From Melastoma dodecandrum (lineage: Eukaryota; Streptophyta; Magnoliopsida; Myrtales; Melastomataceae), in the NCBI GenBank assembly GCA_029817715.1, contig JARUPY010000434.1, forward strand, positions 558,001 to 622,000: a stretch of 64,000 bases of DNA, written 5' to 3'. The translations under genes were made by a program, and so were the position numbers. The notes below the pieces were generated by a model. That model ran no database searches. It was not told the origin of the DNA and worked only from the letters and a program-made list of their open reading frames with translations. Positions 21,661 through 34,343 of this stretch are shown here, piece after piece (the stretch's first letter is position 1; each line of letters starts with the position of its first letter).

Positions 21661-24344
21661 CTTAGAACTCGTAGAATTTACCTGAAATAATACATCAATG
21701 TCATAAAAACGAGTGCGATCACGACAGTTGAACGGTTCAAGCACGCATTTCTATTTGTAGAAATAACTCAAAAGGAGATGGGAGACTGGAGCGGAGACGA
21801 TTCATAGGGGAGAAATATTGAGACCAGCAAGTATTCATTACAGTGGCAAATAAGAGAAATAATGTGCAATGTGCATAGTATAGGCAATATCTGCAACATC
21901 ATATACATGAGGACTATGAGATGCTTTCTCTTTGTATGCTCGAACCACCTTTTTGAAAGTCACTGCTATCAAGGCAGACCCTACTTTGCTCTAATTAAGG
22001 GGAAGGAAAAACAAATAAATGTGTGGTGGTGTAGGGATGCAAGAACAAACCTACTGGTAAAGACAATATACATTCATAGATGTTGTCATGAGATTATCTA
22101 CCGAGTATCATTCAAATAACGCCATGAAAGATATCGAGATTTGCAGGCAAAAGCTTTCCCACCTAGGAATCAAGAAAACACAGCCTATTCTCATGAGAAT
22201 GAACAATCAGGCAGACGAGGATGATGACAGAATGTATGGGAATGAGAAAAGCAGCTGGGGAGGATGAAGGATTTTGACTCAATCAAAGGCTCCTTTACAC
22301 ACGACGGGCGATCAAGTGCACATGATATATGATCTCCACGTAGGATTAATACTGGTAAGGGCACACCAATATAAACAACAATTAAGCAGACGAGAAGATG
22401 GTCGGAGATGAGGCGTCAAGGGGATGTGACGATGAAACGCGTGTGGATGTGGAAAGGGGATGGGACGGAGGAGGTGGAAGAGTTTTAATTAATCCAAACG
22501 AATTTTTATAGAACGATAGCTTTGTCTTTTTACGATGCAAAGTTATTTTCATTTTCATTCACGATTAAACCAGGTTTGCTGTCAGGTTATAAGTTCTTTT
22601 AGGTTGATTTTTTGAGGTGAGAATACAAAATCATATTTAGTGTTGTCGGTACTAAAAAAATCTACTCGAACTATTCAATAACTTGTCTTGATACCTGACC
22701 TGTATAATATCGATTTCGAATCATACTCGGACCCGAACCCGATTCTCACCATGAATATTTTCAATTTCCTTTCCCTGTGTCCGTACGATATAATTTTATT
22801 TACTTGTCTTCGTTCCCAGAGTGTGTTTAATCAACAGTAACTATACCATGCCACCTAATCCACACATCAAAAGTGAACATGCCTACCCACTTTTGTTTGC
22901 TTAAAATTAACACACCGGCCGACCAAAACCAAAAAAATAAAAAACAAAATTAACAGACCTAGTTGATTCCGTAAATTCATTCATTTTCCGAAAAAGTATG
23001 GGAAAATTTCCCCTCGTGATGACTCCACTTTCATATAGCCTTCTATTTATGTGGTAGCTGGAATCAACACCCAGTTTCTTTTCAAGAAATAGACAACCCA
23101 CTACCATCCAAAACACCCACACACATTTAAAAAAAGCTTTATTTTTTTTACAAAGAAAAAAAAAATTATGCGTAGATATTAGAGTGCAAAAGGGGCCTCA
23201 CCTAACTTTCATTAAAATGGACATTATAATAATAATAAATCTCATAATCATATTAAAGCCCTACCTCTTATGACGAGACATCACTTATGTCGATTATTTT
23301 AAAAGATTTGGTCGTTCTTTTCTTTTCTTTTCTTTTTTATAGATTCAAACATTATTCTCCCTCTGGCTAGAAAGAAAAAAAAAATTAAATTCGATATGTG
23401 AAAAAAACATTTATTGTAACTGAATTATAAACAAGGTTTTAAAAATTTGAAAGTGTCAGAGGAGTAACGTGAATTAACTTTTGTTGAATTCTTAAATTAA
23501 TATTCATCACAGAGCAAAACTTTCCAACTTTTCGGCATTCGAGCTCACGTTGAAAATTTTCTTTCAATCTATTTTGCCGGAATGGAGGGGGCACGTGACA
23601 TACATCATCTCATTAATACTTCAAAATGTAATCATGTGCTTTTATTTATTTACTTTTCCATTTAATGGGGGGCACAGTTGAGGATGGTTTTTCTGAAATT
23701 TGGACAAAGAGAATTTAGGGAGAAGATATGGCGACGGGGATGGAGGAGTGAAGGGAGACAAGACAACCTTCGAATGGGATACATCATCTCCAGTCGAAAG
23801 TGAAAGAAAGGAGAACGAACTGAAAGAATTGAACCCCGCTGAGGACGGCGTTTTCGGAAACCGCCGGAAGTCGCACTGAGCGAGTTATTGATTCGAGACC
23901 GCAAGAAGACTAGTAATAGGGAAAGAGGATTTGTTTTTTTGGTTCTTCATATACCTATTTGGTATGAATTTGATTAATTAGGCAAGACAAAGAATAGTCT
24001 GCCAATACATGTTTGGCCAGAATCCAACTAAGTCAGTCTTCGGTCAAGCACTATTGTATTCTTCCATCATATGTTCCCGTTAGTTGAAGACCCAGTTAGG
24101 AGGAGGATGTCAGAAAATTCTCCTACTTCCTGTCTGTATGCTCTAACTATTTTATTCATTGTCAACTTCGGTGCATCACAGTTGGAATAATATCTCAAAA
24201 TGTGTCTTCACAAAATCAACCGCCCGATGCTTCCCAAACCCTAGCAGAACGGTAAGCAGGATGAAGAGCAACAACAGTGTTACTTGGGGGCATTTTTCTC
24301 GTGTCATTTTGGTGCTGAACGGAAGGGGTCTGAAGACAACTGAT
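21661..24344. other. intergenic DNA without recognisable genes
   Basis: AT-rich. Open frames here (for example 21862-22119, 22907-23122 and 23662-23904) show no family signature, and I do not call them genes. Poly-A/T runs occur near 23150 and 23320. Confidence 0.4.
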
Positions 24345-27300
24345 GCGTGGAAGATGGTGATAGTGGTGGAGGTAGCCGGCTTGGAGGAGCCGATGAGAGT
24401 CGGAGGCACGAAGGGGAAATGCTCTAATGAGAGTTGGAGGTTTGGGTTTGGGGCTTGGGCTTTTAACGGGGTTGTATGGTATGGGTCTGGCCCAATATGT
24501 CGTAACATAGTTGTTGGTGGGGATACTGGTAGGAGTTAGTTGACATTTGGTTATTCCCAGACAGAGGAAGGACCTGGAAGAAGGTGGAAGGTGGTGATGT
24601 TGGTGAGTGTAGGTGTAGCTGAGTGTGTATGCTTGGACCGTCGAAGCTTGGAAATAACAAGGGTATCGAAACATCATCACTCCAGCGATCATGGTTGACA
24701 CCAGTTTCCTAGAGTTAAAGAAGGAGCAAGACGCTACAAATGTGCTCGTAGGGGGTTGGTGGACAGATTGGAGATGTTTGCTCTGTAGGAAATACAATCC
24801 CAAAAAAAAAAAAAAAGCTAAGGTGGGAGATGATGTAGAGTCACTTGTCCATCTTGGGAAAAAGGATTCAGGAGGGGAAGAAGAAAGAATTAGAATTGGG
24901 TACTTCACGATTAGGATCAATGGTATAGAGAATGGAGATTGAGGGAGATCGACATGCAAGGCTGGTAACCAGTTTCCATATGCCTAAGGTGAATTTTCCT
25001 AATTTGATGGCACATATTTAGAGAATTGGTTATACAACAACCAGAAATACTTCGAGTTAGAAGGTGTTCCTAAATATAGGAAGGTTAAATTTGCCTAATT
25101 GTACATGTACGAAGGAGCTTTACAGTGGCATTATACCTATATTATGAATAGAGGTAATGGGAAGCCATTAGGTTGGGAGGAGTATGTTGTTATATTGACT
25201 AAGAGGTTTGGGAAGGAAGTCTTTAAAGGCTCAATAGGCAGAATGAAAAACTTGAAACATGAGGGAGAGTTTGATAACATTTATTGTTATATAGAAGAAT
25301 TTGATCTTTGCTTACAAGAGGTATTAGAGGAAGTGGAGTTGCCCATGGAATTTCAAGCGAGTTTGTTCATTAATGGGTTGAAGGAGAATAGAGAAGTACC
25401 TTGTGGTTATTGAGGCCACCAAATTTATCGAGTGCACGGGTAAATGCTAGAATACTTACTTCTTATAATTCTCTTGAACTATCAAATTTGGGGATTTTGA
25501 AGCAATTTAGAGCATATAGTTTCATACCCAACTATTGCCTACAATTCTATTAAAAATAAGGAACTAGTGAATTCTAAAAGAATGGGTCCAGGAGTTAATA
25601 CTTATAAGATAATGGAGCAAAAGCGAAACCCAACTCTCATTGTTAAGAAGCGCCTCGATCATGAGGAAATTGAAGATAATAGACTTAAATAATTCTGTTT
25701 TGGCTGTAATGAGCCTTTTAATAGGAATCATAAGTGTTTCAAATGTCAATTTTATTCTTTAATTGTTGAAAATTGACCGAGGAAGTGGATAATGAAGTAG
25801 AGAAGTTGAGCAAATATGAGGATGAGGATCACGAGGAGATGAAGGTGACATTGCATGCTTTGAATGATGAAATTAGGGAACTAAAAATGCATATGCAAAT
25901 GATGAAACTTTTTGGGAAGATATAAAAGGAAGATTCCAACTATTTTGGTGGATTCTAGTAGTACACACTATTTTGTGGACATTAGTGAAATCAGAGGATT
26001 GGGAATAGCTCTCTCCAGCATCTGTGCAGTTCAAGTAATGGTGGCAGATGGAAGGAAGTTGATTATTACCATATTACTTAAACAATTCAAATGAGAGATG
26101 CGCGACAATTCTTTAATTTCTGATTTCTATGTGATCCCATTAGTTGGATGTGAGATGGTTTTTGGAATCAAATAGTTAGCACAACTGAGAGATACTTTGT
26201 GGAATTTCAAACTATCAATGATGAAGTTTCAGCTGTAAGGGAGGTCGATAACTTTGAAGGGAGAGAATGGAAAAAGAGGAAACAAAGTTGTTGAAGTTTA
26301 CCAGTAAAAATTCTTTAGTGAAGAGTGGCTCGCACCAGTTAATGTAGTTTTATTTTGAATTGTAGATAAATAATGAATCTATTTCAATGTGTAGGAAAAG
26401 AAGATTCAGTTGTAGAACGAGTACTAGATGGATTTCATGATATATTTCAAGAGCCTACAAAGTCTTCCTTCGTTCAGAGCCCATGATCATTCTATTAAAC
26501 TAAAAGAGGAGGTAAATGGAGTGTGTGTTAGGACTTATAGACATTTTTCTGCAAAAAAAAAAAGACAATATTAAGAAATGGTACAAGAGTTGTTAGAAGC
26601 TAGCATCATCCAATACAATCAAAGTTCTTTTACTTCATTGTGCTTATGAAAAGAAGGATGGACCGACAATTGTTTATAGACTATAGGCAACTCAACCAGA
26701 ATACCGTGAAGGATAAGTATCTCATTCCAATCATTGAGAAGCTCTTGGATGAATTGCACGGTTTAATTATCTTCTCTAAGATAAACATACGATCTATACA
26801 TAATTAAATAAGGTTGGTGAATTTAGTTTCCTGACCTTAGGAAGTATGCTTTGGTGTTTTTTGATGATAAACATGCGAGTCATTTGCAGAAGGTGTTGCT
26901 TTTGTTAAGGGAACATACCTTATATGCTAAACGTTTGAAGTGTACCTTTGAAGTCTCGGTGGAATATTTAGGACATTATATTAATAAAGAGGTGTCTATA
27001 TATCCTTAAAAAGTGCAAACTATCAAGGATTTGTCGGTGCCTAAAACTGTGAAGCAATTGAGAGGGTTATTAGGATTGAGTGACAATTACATTAGGTTCA
27101 TTAAGGGGTATGAGATGAACAGCGATCCTTAACTAATTTGTTGAAAAACGATGCCTTCAAGTGGACAGATGAAGCACATGAAGCTTTTGCGCAGCTCAAG
27201 GATTTGTTGATTACAAGCCCCACTTTAACATTACCAGATTTTAGTGCTGACTTTATTATTGAAACAAATGCTTGTGATACATGCATTGGGGTGGTATTTA

Positions 27301-29095
27301 TGCAACATCAACATTCTTTGGCTTATATCAATAAGCCTTTGTCTCCCAAGCATCCAAGTGATCAGTTTATAAGAAGGAATTATATTCAATTATGTATGTC
27401 GTAGGTAAATTGCATCATCACTTGATAGTATGGCATTTTATTATTAAAATTGATCATAGAAGCTTGAACTTACTATTGGAGCAAAGGTTGCATATGGAAA
27501 GTCAATTAATTTGTTTGTCCAAACTTATGGGACATATTATGAAATTTCTTACAATAAGTGAAAAGAAAATACAACGTGAATGCTCTATCTCGAATTCATG
27601 GACATGACCTGTTATCAATTGCTATTCAAGATTCCCATCCTACATTGCCAGATGAAGTTAATCAATCTTGGCAAGAGGATTCTCAGTTAAGTGAGCTAAT
27701 TCAGAAATTGAAGGGTGGTGAATCTTCTCATACTTACAAATGGCAACAATAATTGCTAAAATGGGGTTCCAAAATTGTTGGGTAAGGATGTAGCGGTCAA
27801 GGAGAAGATTTTAAGAGTGCTTCATAGTTATGAGTGGTCATTCAGGTGCGTTAGCTACTACTAAGAAGGTTGCTAGATCGTTTTACTAGAATAGTTTGGA
27901 GAAGGATGTCCGGAATTTTATTAGAAAGTGTGAGGTCTGTTTGCGGTGCAAGTATGATAATGCAACATTACCGGGGTATTTGCAACCTCTACCAATTCTT
28001 AAGGGGGTGTGGCAGGACATTTCAATGAATTTTATTGATGGGTTGCCAAGGTCACAAGGCAGAGAAACTATTTTGTTAGTTGTTGACCAATTTACTAAAT
28101 ACAATCATTTTATGGGATTGGTCCATCCATATATAGCAGGAACGGTTGCCCAAGTATTCATGGATTATTTCTTCAAGTTGTATGGTTCAGCATCTACCGA
28201 AGTGAGTGACGGAGATACGATTTTTCTCAGGCAGTTTTGACAAAAGTTCTTGAAGTTACAAGGAGTCGAGCTGAACTTGTCCACTGCATAACACCCTCAA
28301 ACAGATGGCTAGATGAGGTGGTTAGTAAGTGTTTAGAGACCTATTTAAGGTGCATGCCAGGGGACCGTCTTATGGATTGGTTTAAATGTTTGCCTCTCGC
28401 TAAGTGGTAGTATAATAACACTTCTATTCTTTAATAAGAACGACTCCCTTCGAAGCATTTCATGGATATTCTCCTTAGTCTCATATTCACTATTTCCCTA
28501 GTGATCGTTCTATAACAGCTGTGGACATGGAATTAAGGGTATGGAAATTATGCTAGGTGCTCATATTCAACTTGGACAAGGCACAAAATTGCATGAGAAA
28601 ATTAATTAATTCACACAGGTTAGAAAGAGAGTTTCATATTGTCAGCTGGTGTTTGTTAAGCTGCAACCATATTGACAAAATACTGTGGGCTAAAAGGGTA
28701 AATCAAAAGCTTTTTCCACTTTTCTATGGACCATATAAGATAATGAATAAGGTGGGAAGGGTGGCCTATTGGTTGAGCTGCCAGCAGGATCTACAGTTCA
28801 TCCAACTTTTCATGTTTCAAAGCTGAGAAGTTGACAAGGTATCTGCTGGCTCAACATGTTGTTCCAATAGCTTTCCTTGTTAGGGAAATGGTTAAGCAGC
28901 TATGAAAGAATAGGTAGGAGGGGATGTTGATTGGGAGTATCTCTATTACTTGGAACATAAGTCTCCTAATTACACACTTGAGGACATGTGTGATCAAAGG
29001 AGGGGAGCTTAAAAGATGGTGTTAGTGGTGGGGGTAGTTGGTAGCTGGGAGGAGCTGATGAGAGTAGGAGGGATAGCAGCGGTAGGAGTGAGTTG
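24345..29095 (+). mobile_element. Gypsy-2, old decayed Ty3/gypsy relic
   Basis: Plus-strand remnants of gag, protease, RT, RNase H and integrase occur in gypsy order. Possible LTR remnants are the related stretches at about 24345-24540 and 29012-29095, which share AGATGGTG.TAGTGGTGG and GGTAGGAGT.AGTTGAC. A purine tract AAAGGAGGGGAG (28997-29008) precedes the second. Lengths differ and the boundaries are guesses. It resembles Gypsy-1 in sequence, so it may be an older member of that lineage. Confidence 0.7.
24990..28826 (+). pseudogene. gag-pol of Gypsy-2, multiply broken
   Basis: Gag is at 25099-25413 (ALQWHYTYIMNRG, GWEEYVVILTKRFG). The protease is near 25920-26094 with ILVDSSSTHYFVDI, where the catalytic DSG/DTG glycine reads Ser. 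RT fragments lie at 26400-27120. Most of the palm is deleted: the reading passes from [10 protein letters not shown] to VFFDDKHASHLQ, losing the sequence between. RNase H is at 27138-27610 (TDEAHEAFAQLKDL). The integrase zinc finger and core are at 27890-28240 (CEVCLRCKYDNATLPGYLQP, SMNFIDGLPRSQGRETILLV). A C-terminal linker follows at 28557-28826. Frames change many times and stops are frequent. Confidence 0.75.
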
Positions 29096-29818
29096 ACTAC
29101 TACTACTGATCAATTTCATTTCTGGTCTGGATATGAAATTGACTTCTTTACATTTCATATTAGTGGGGGGCATGTTGTGCACCCAAGAAACAGCTGTATT
29201 AAAAAAATAACTATATTTTTACTCTAATTTTTTTGGGGACTTGGTCGTTCTCTGGGAGATGTATCCATTTGGGGTAAGATCAGGGTATGATTCTAAGATG
29301 TTTTTTGTTTGTTCGAAGAAGTTGGTTGATCTTTGTTGTCTAAATTAAGTGGGTGATGATCCATGAAAGTTGGGGATGGGGATGGACTTTGTCAATGGCC
29401 TGCGTTTGCACCCCCCAACTATTCCACCTCGCAATGGCAAAGCAGTCCAAACTTGGGAGGAAGATGTTAATGACACATTTCTCCTCCTTTGATGCAACTT
29501 CCATTCCCTCCTCAAGATCTTCAGATCAGAAGGGTTGAAAACAACAAAACAGATTAAAGAGGAAGGGAGAAGAGAGAAGGATCTTTTTGTACACTTGTTT
29601 GTAGAATCGAAATTTTTGTGCATAGCTACTCCAGGAGATAACGAAGCCTCACATCTCCTGGAGAAAGCTTTTTTCTTTCTCTCTGGGTTGTAACATGCCT
29701 TTTTGTTGCTGCGTGTTTAGGAGAAACTTTATGCCGTAGAATCACGGGGAACATCTGTTTGAGTCGTGTCTGTGTTGAGTCGTTGGAATTGGAGGTTGGT
29801 CGTAGGAGGCAGGGAATA
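29096..29818. other. upstream region of the TTL gene
   Basis: Between the gypsy relic and the TTL start codon. The last about 200 bases (from about 29600) are more gene-like and probably 5' UTR and promoter. I could not single out a convincing TATA box. Confidence 0.4.
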
Positions 29819-32003
29819 ATGGCGGATGTTTCTCCCGAAAGGAAGTCGGGCTGTGGCCTACTTACTGCTGTTTTCAGCCGCAGCACGTATTGGCTGAAGA
29901 GGAGCTCGTCGACTGGGTCCTCATCGTTGTCAAACAACGGGAGCAGTGCCACCAAGTCCCCTGGCACGCCGAGTTCAAGGAGGAGGAAGGGTCCCAATGA
30001 GGTTGTCTTCATCAATCAGAAGCCAAAGGGGTCGGATGTGCCTCTGAGGACACAGAACCCGAGGAATACATACAATGTGAGCCATCAGCTGTTCCCAGGG
30101 TCGTATTACCCCCATCAAGTGGCGAATAAAGGCCCTCCTCCTCCAGACAGGCCGACTGTCGTGCCATCCTCTGTCTTGAGGAACAGTCAACCGTATGTGA
30201 GCCAGGGTAGGAAAGTCCCGAGAGATGCAGTGGGAATTTCTGGGGAGCTGGAGAGCATGATAGCCGATCACCAGAAATCCAAAGGAAGCAGCACGCTCGT
30301 CCGGGCATCGTCAAGCAATGTGATGCTCACCGGAAGCTTGGGTAATCTGAGACAGTCGGGGTCGACAGGGGTGTCGGGTTCAGACAACATCCTGGATTAT
30401 CTTCCAAGGACGGCAAACGATAACCGCTCGGTGTCTAAGGGAAGCTATACGGAAAGTACGACCAAGAAGCCTAATGCAGCATGTTCGAGTGCTCGTCCAT
30501 CCTCACCATTGTGTCGTGCCCTCTCGACGAGAATGGACCCAGAGACATTGAAGATTCTCGGGAATGAGGATTACAAGAATGGAAAGTTTGTGGAAGCATT
30601 GGCATTGTATGAAGCGGCAATCTCCATTGACCCAAACAAAGCTTCGTATCGGAGCAACAAGAGTGCCGCCCTCACTGCCCTTGGAAGAATTATCGAAGCG
30701 CTGTTAGAATGCAAAGAAGCCATCCGAATCGAGCCCAATTATCATCGTGCACACAATCGGTTGGCAACACTCTATGTCAGGTAAACTCGCGACATTTCGA
30801 AGAATCCAGTCAAATTATACGAAAACATCTTACCTTTAGTCCTTTCCCCATAAGCAAGATAGAAATGACTATGTTTTTGCTTGTTATAACAAGATAGATT
30901 AGGGGAAGCAGAAAAGGCAATGTACCACTACAAGTATGCAGGGCCGGATGCCGACCCGGATGTTGTCACCAATGCAAAGGCCCTTCAGCTCCACCTACAG
31001 AAATGCACCGAAGCACGGCAACGACGGGATTGGAACTCGTTAAACCGAGAATGCAAACAAGCCATATCATCTTATGCAGATTCTGCTCCTCAGGTTAGAA
31101 GTGAATTCAATTCATCTTCCATAAAATTCGTCAGCTCTAACATTGTGACATTCTGGTAATCTCCTACTAGATTTTCGCTTTACAAGCGGAGGCATTGATG
31201 AAGCTGAATAGGCACGAGGAGGCAGAAGCTGTATTGACAAAGGGTCCTCGTTTTGATGTCGACTCATGTACTAAGTTCCTTGGACCAATCGGCAGTGCTA
31301 ATCTGTTGGCAGTAAGAGCTCAGGTTGACATGGCCACCGGCAGGCAAGTTTTCCATTGTCTTCTCAATTACCTTTTCCATATTATACGAGTCTGATGTTG
31401 ATGAAATAATGATCGGTTATGATAACATTCTTCGACAATTTCAGGTTTGACGAAGCAGTGGAGGTGGCTCAACGGGCAGTTCGACTTGACTCCAACAATA
31501 AAGAGGCACATTTGGTAGTGAGGAAAGCTCAAGCAGTGGCAGCTGCTAGATCCAGGGGCAACGAGCACTTCAAGGCCCAGAGATTCCTTGAGGCTGCTAA
31601 AGCATATGGGGAAGGCCTCGAGTTTGAACCATTCAATTCCATATTGCTTTGCAACCGAGCCGCTTGCTTGGCAAAGCTAGGCCAGTTTGAGCATGCGGTG
31701 GCTGATTGCACCGGTGCACTTAACGTCCGCCCTTCTTACAGCAAGGCCCGGCTCAGACGAGCTGACTGCAGTGCCAAGGTAGATAGACCATTTCTAGTTA
31801 AGCTAATGTTCTAACATTTGTAGCGGATTTCTTGTTCCTAATTTATGATAATGTCAAACCAACAGTTGGGAAGATGGCAGTTCGCAAAGCAGGACTACGA
31901 AATCCTGGTACAGGAATCACCGAACGACGAGGAGCTAAAGCAATCGTTATACGAAGCAGACAGACAACTGAGGGGAGGAAGTGAAATGTTGACAGACAGC
32001 TAA
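29819..32003 (+). CDS. TTL-type TPR protein without a visible thioredoxin domain, 600 aa
   Basis: Five exons: 29819-30780, 30898-31093, 31171-31343, 31445-31778 and 31866-32003, together 1803 nt in frame. TTL proteins are plant TPR scaffolds/co-chaperones in osmotic-stress and brassinosteroid signalling. The N-terminus MADVSPERKSGCGLLTAVF is followed by a disordered basic region and the family block VRASSSNVMLTGSLGNLRQ. TPRs start near residue 239 (MDPETLKILGNEDYKNGKF). A second TPR block has GNEHFK, NRAACLAKLG and KARLRRADC, the carboxylate-clamp positions that bind Hsp70/Hsp90 tails. Intron 3 has a GC donor (CAG-GCAAGT). The last exon stops soon after YEILVQESPNDEEL; the thioredoxin-like domain of TTL1-TTL4 is absent, and I found no remnant downstream. 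An in-frame ATG at 29759 would add 20 residues. Probably the TPR13/TPR14 type. Confidence 0.88.
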
Positions 32004-33132
32004 AGGTAAGAAGCATGTTGTGGCAGCTTGTTCACAACAGAACAGCATAGGAGTTTGTCGGAAGTATAAATATTCAAACTTAGGGGTAGGGGAGCTTCAT
32101 GTAAAGTTAACATTGATAAAGCCCTTGAAAGTAAGTAAATCGAGATTGTGGAATTAGGTGAAGTGCTAGAGCTCTTTTTCTATTTCTCTTGTTTTTTTTT
32201 TTATAGATTTGGACATATGATTATGTTCAAAGCACTTGACCATCCTGGAAAGGCTCCGGTGAGAAGGTCATAAACCTTTTCAGATTAATGTTCGGTAATT
32301 CTGAGCTCAATACTTGCGTAGTCTGCGTTAAAGTCAGCAGCTGTGAACCGACCAAGGCCTACCACCTTGGGTTGGTCACAGCATATGAACGTTTTCCACA
32401 GCTTCTGCAGTTCACTGATGAAAAGCTAAGTCATCTGAGGGAAACTAGCTTGAGTGCTCAGATCAGTAAAGAATCTTAAAGAATCGTTATCTGGGTCATT
32501 GGACAAACTACAACATTGGATTTTGAAAAACTTCAGGAATTATGAATATTTCGAATGGAGCTTCTTCCATTGGTATTGAGACAAACAGCAGGAGGATGGC
32601 AGGCACGGTCAGCATTTCCTGTTCCAATCAGTGTCACCAACTGATGGAGTCTACAAGTAAATGGCAGGCTTTCGCTGCCAAGAATGATGAACAGCCAACA
32701 GATGCAAGGAGACACTGCAGCAGATGAGTCGAAACGGAGAATGAAACCAACTGACAGAAAATCAAGTAAAAGAAAATAATGTCTGTAAACGTGAATGGTT
32801 TTTAAATCTCCGTCAGATAGCCAGAATTACCTTATCATTTACTTGAGGAAGTCCTGTTGATTGCCTCCATGTCTATCTTGCATTTTTCTCTCAGATCCTT
32901 TAGCTCGAGGTAACTGACTTGCTGTGAATCAATGACTTTTTGTCAAACTACAACAAAATCAACTGCTTGGTGCAATGGTGCAGAATTCTCAACAAAAAAC
33001 TATTTTCAAGTGGGATACATCCCCATCAAGAAGAAGAAGACAGAAGGTAGAGTGATTATCATTCACCTTTGACGAAGAGAACACAAATCTAATCAAACAA
33101 TCCATGTACAGAAACATCTTAGTCCAGCAAGT
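32004..33132. other. region between two convergent genes
   Basis: The 3' UTRs of the TTL gene (from the left) and of the conserved gene at 33133 (from the right) must meet here. Small open frames at 32288-32479 and 32542-32727 have no recognisable content. Confidence 0.4.
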
Positions 33133-34343
33133 TTACATGCTTACACTCTGACTGCTTTCCTGAGTCAAGGCATTTTGCATGTGGAGGAACAGCGACTTCC
33201 ACTGGTTCATTAGATCTGATTCCAGCTTCGAAGTCTTGTCCGGACCGGATGGTCCGTGAGGGACACTAGACTTGGCTCTGTCGATTCTCTGAATCATAGA
33301 AGCAACTTCATTTCGACTCTTTCCTAATGCTGTGAAGAACCAGAACAGCATCTATGGTGAATATTAACATAGCAAAATGCGAAACAAACAATTATTTGAG
33401 TGGAATGATAATCAAGGATAAGGCAAAGTCGGCCCAAAAGAATTTGCAGTTACCTGCCAATCGACCTCTGATGTCCTGATAATGAAGGTCTGACCAGATA
33501 TAAGCAGCTGGGCACATAAGAAGAGAATTTTCAGATCTGAGTATACAACATACAATCAACTGAAAGGTTACCAAACGATCTGTACAAGTTCTCACAGGCA
33601 TTACCTGTTAAGCAGATGGAACAAGAGCACGTTTTCAGCAAGTCATCGCCCGGAGATTGGTTGACGCATTGATCACCTTTGAAATCGTAGCTTTTGGAAC
33701 CAAGGAAACGAGACGACTTAAAACCTTCAATGGAGCCTAATGTACTCGGCCTTATATTTCCATTTAAAGGATCATTCCTGCCCATCCGGAAATCTATGTA
33801 ACCGCCACCACCTACAATAGCTTCTTGCACGAGAGAACCCGGGGTCACTTCAATGGTATCCATTCCATGGTCTCCAACATGATAAACAGTTCTACCACTG
33901 GCCTGAGCTCTGCTCGCTGATATGATCGACCCGCAGCTATCCCTGGAGACATCTCCCCCTCCCAACAAACTGCCTGTTCTACTTTCCTCGCCCATATCAC
34001 CAGGATCACCAAGAGAATGGGTATGCATCTCCTCCTCTCCAGGCAGCTCGGGCAGATATTGAATCAATTTTTTGCGAGCCATGCGAACATCCACAATTCC
34101 CGACAACAAGCCACGAGTTCCCTTGTCCTTCATTAGCAACAAGCCTTCCTCCACCCCAGAGTTTTCCTTCCCAAAAGGCACCTGCTTCGCACCCACCACG
34201 ACACCCTTCTCCTTCCTACTACACGATCCACTTCCCAACTCGTCTGAGACGCACGAAATCCCCCTCTTCCCAGGCCGATTTGTGCAGTCACCAAAAACAA
34301 CACGAGCATTACGGGGCTCGCCATTAGTATCCCCCAGACTCAT
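33133..34343 (-). CDS. conserved plant protein of unknown function, 329 aa
   Basis: Three exons on the minus strand: 34343-33605, 33507-33454 and 33329-33133 (739+54+197 = 990 nt, in frame, GT-AG introns). The start MSLGDTNGEP is followed by the conserved VVFGDCTNRPGKRG. The middle is acidic/serine-rich and probably disordered. A cysteine cluster CSCSIC (residues about 239-244) sits at the first splice junction and leads into the most conserved block, AAYIWSDLHYQDIRGRLAAL, then a helical tail (LMNQWKSLFLHMQNAL). I recognise this as an uncharacterised plant family. By memory and neighbourhood it corresponds to At5g65120. The Cys cluster suggests metal binding, which is inference. No lesions seen. 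Confidence 0.83.

Noticed and set aside
24216..24959. 247-aa minus-strand ORF
   Set aside because: It lies over the 5' non-coding/LTR part of the Gypsy-2 relic, is proline/serine low complexity and has no family signature; likely a chance frame.
32288..32727. Possible thioredoxin-domain exons after the TTL gene
   Set aside because: Translations show none of the thioredoxin-like motifs of TTL proteins, and the upstream exon already ends at a stop.
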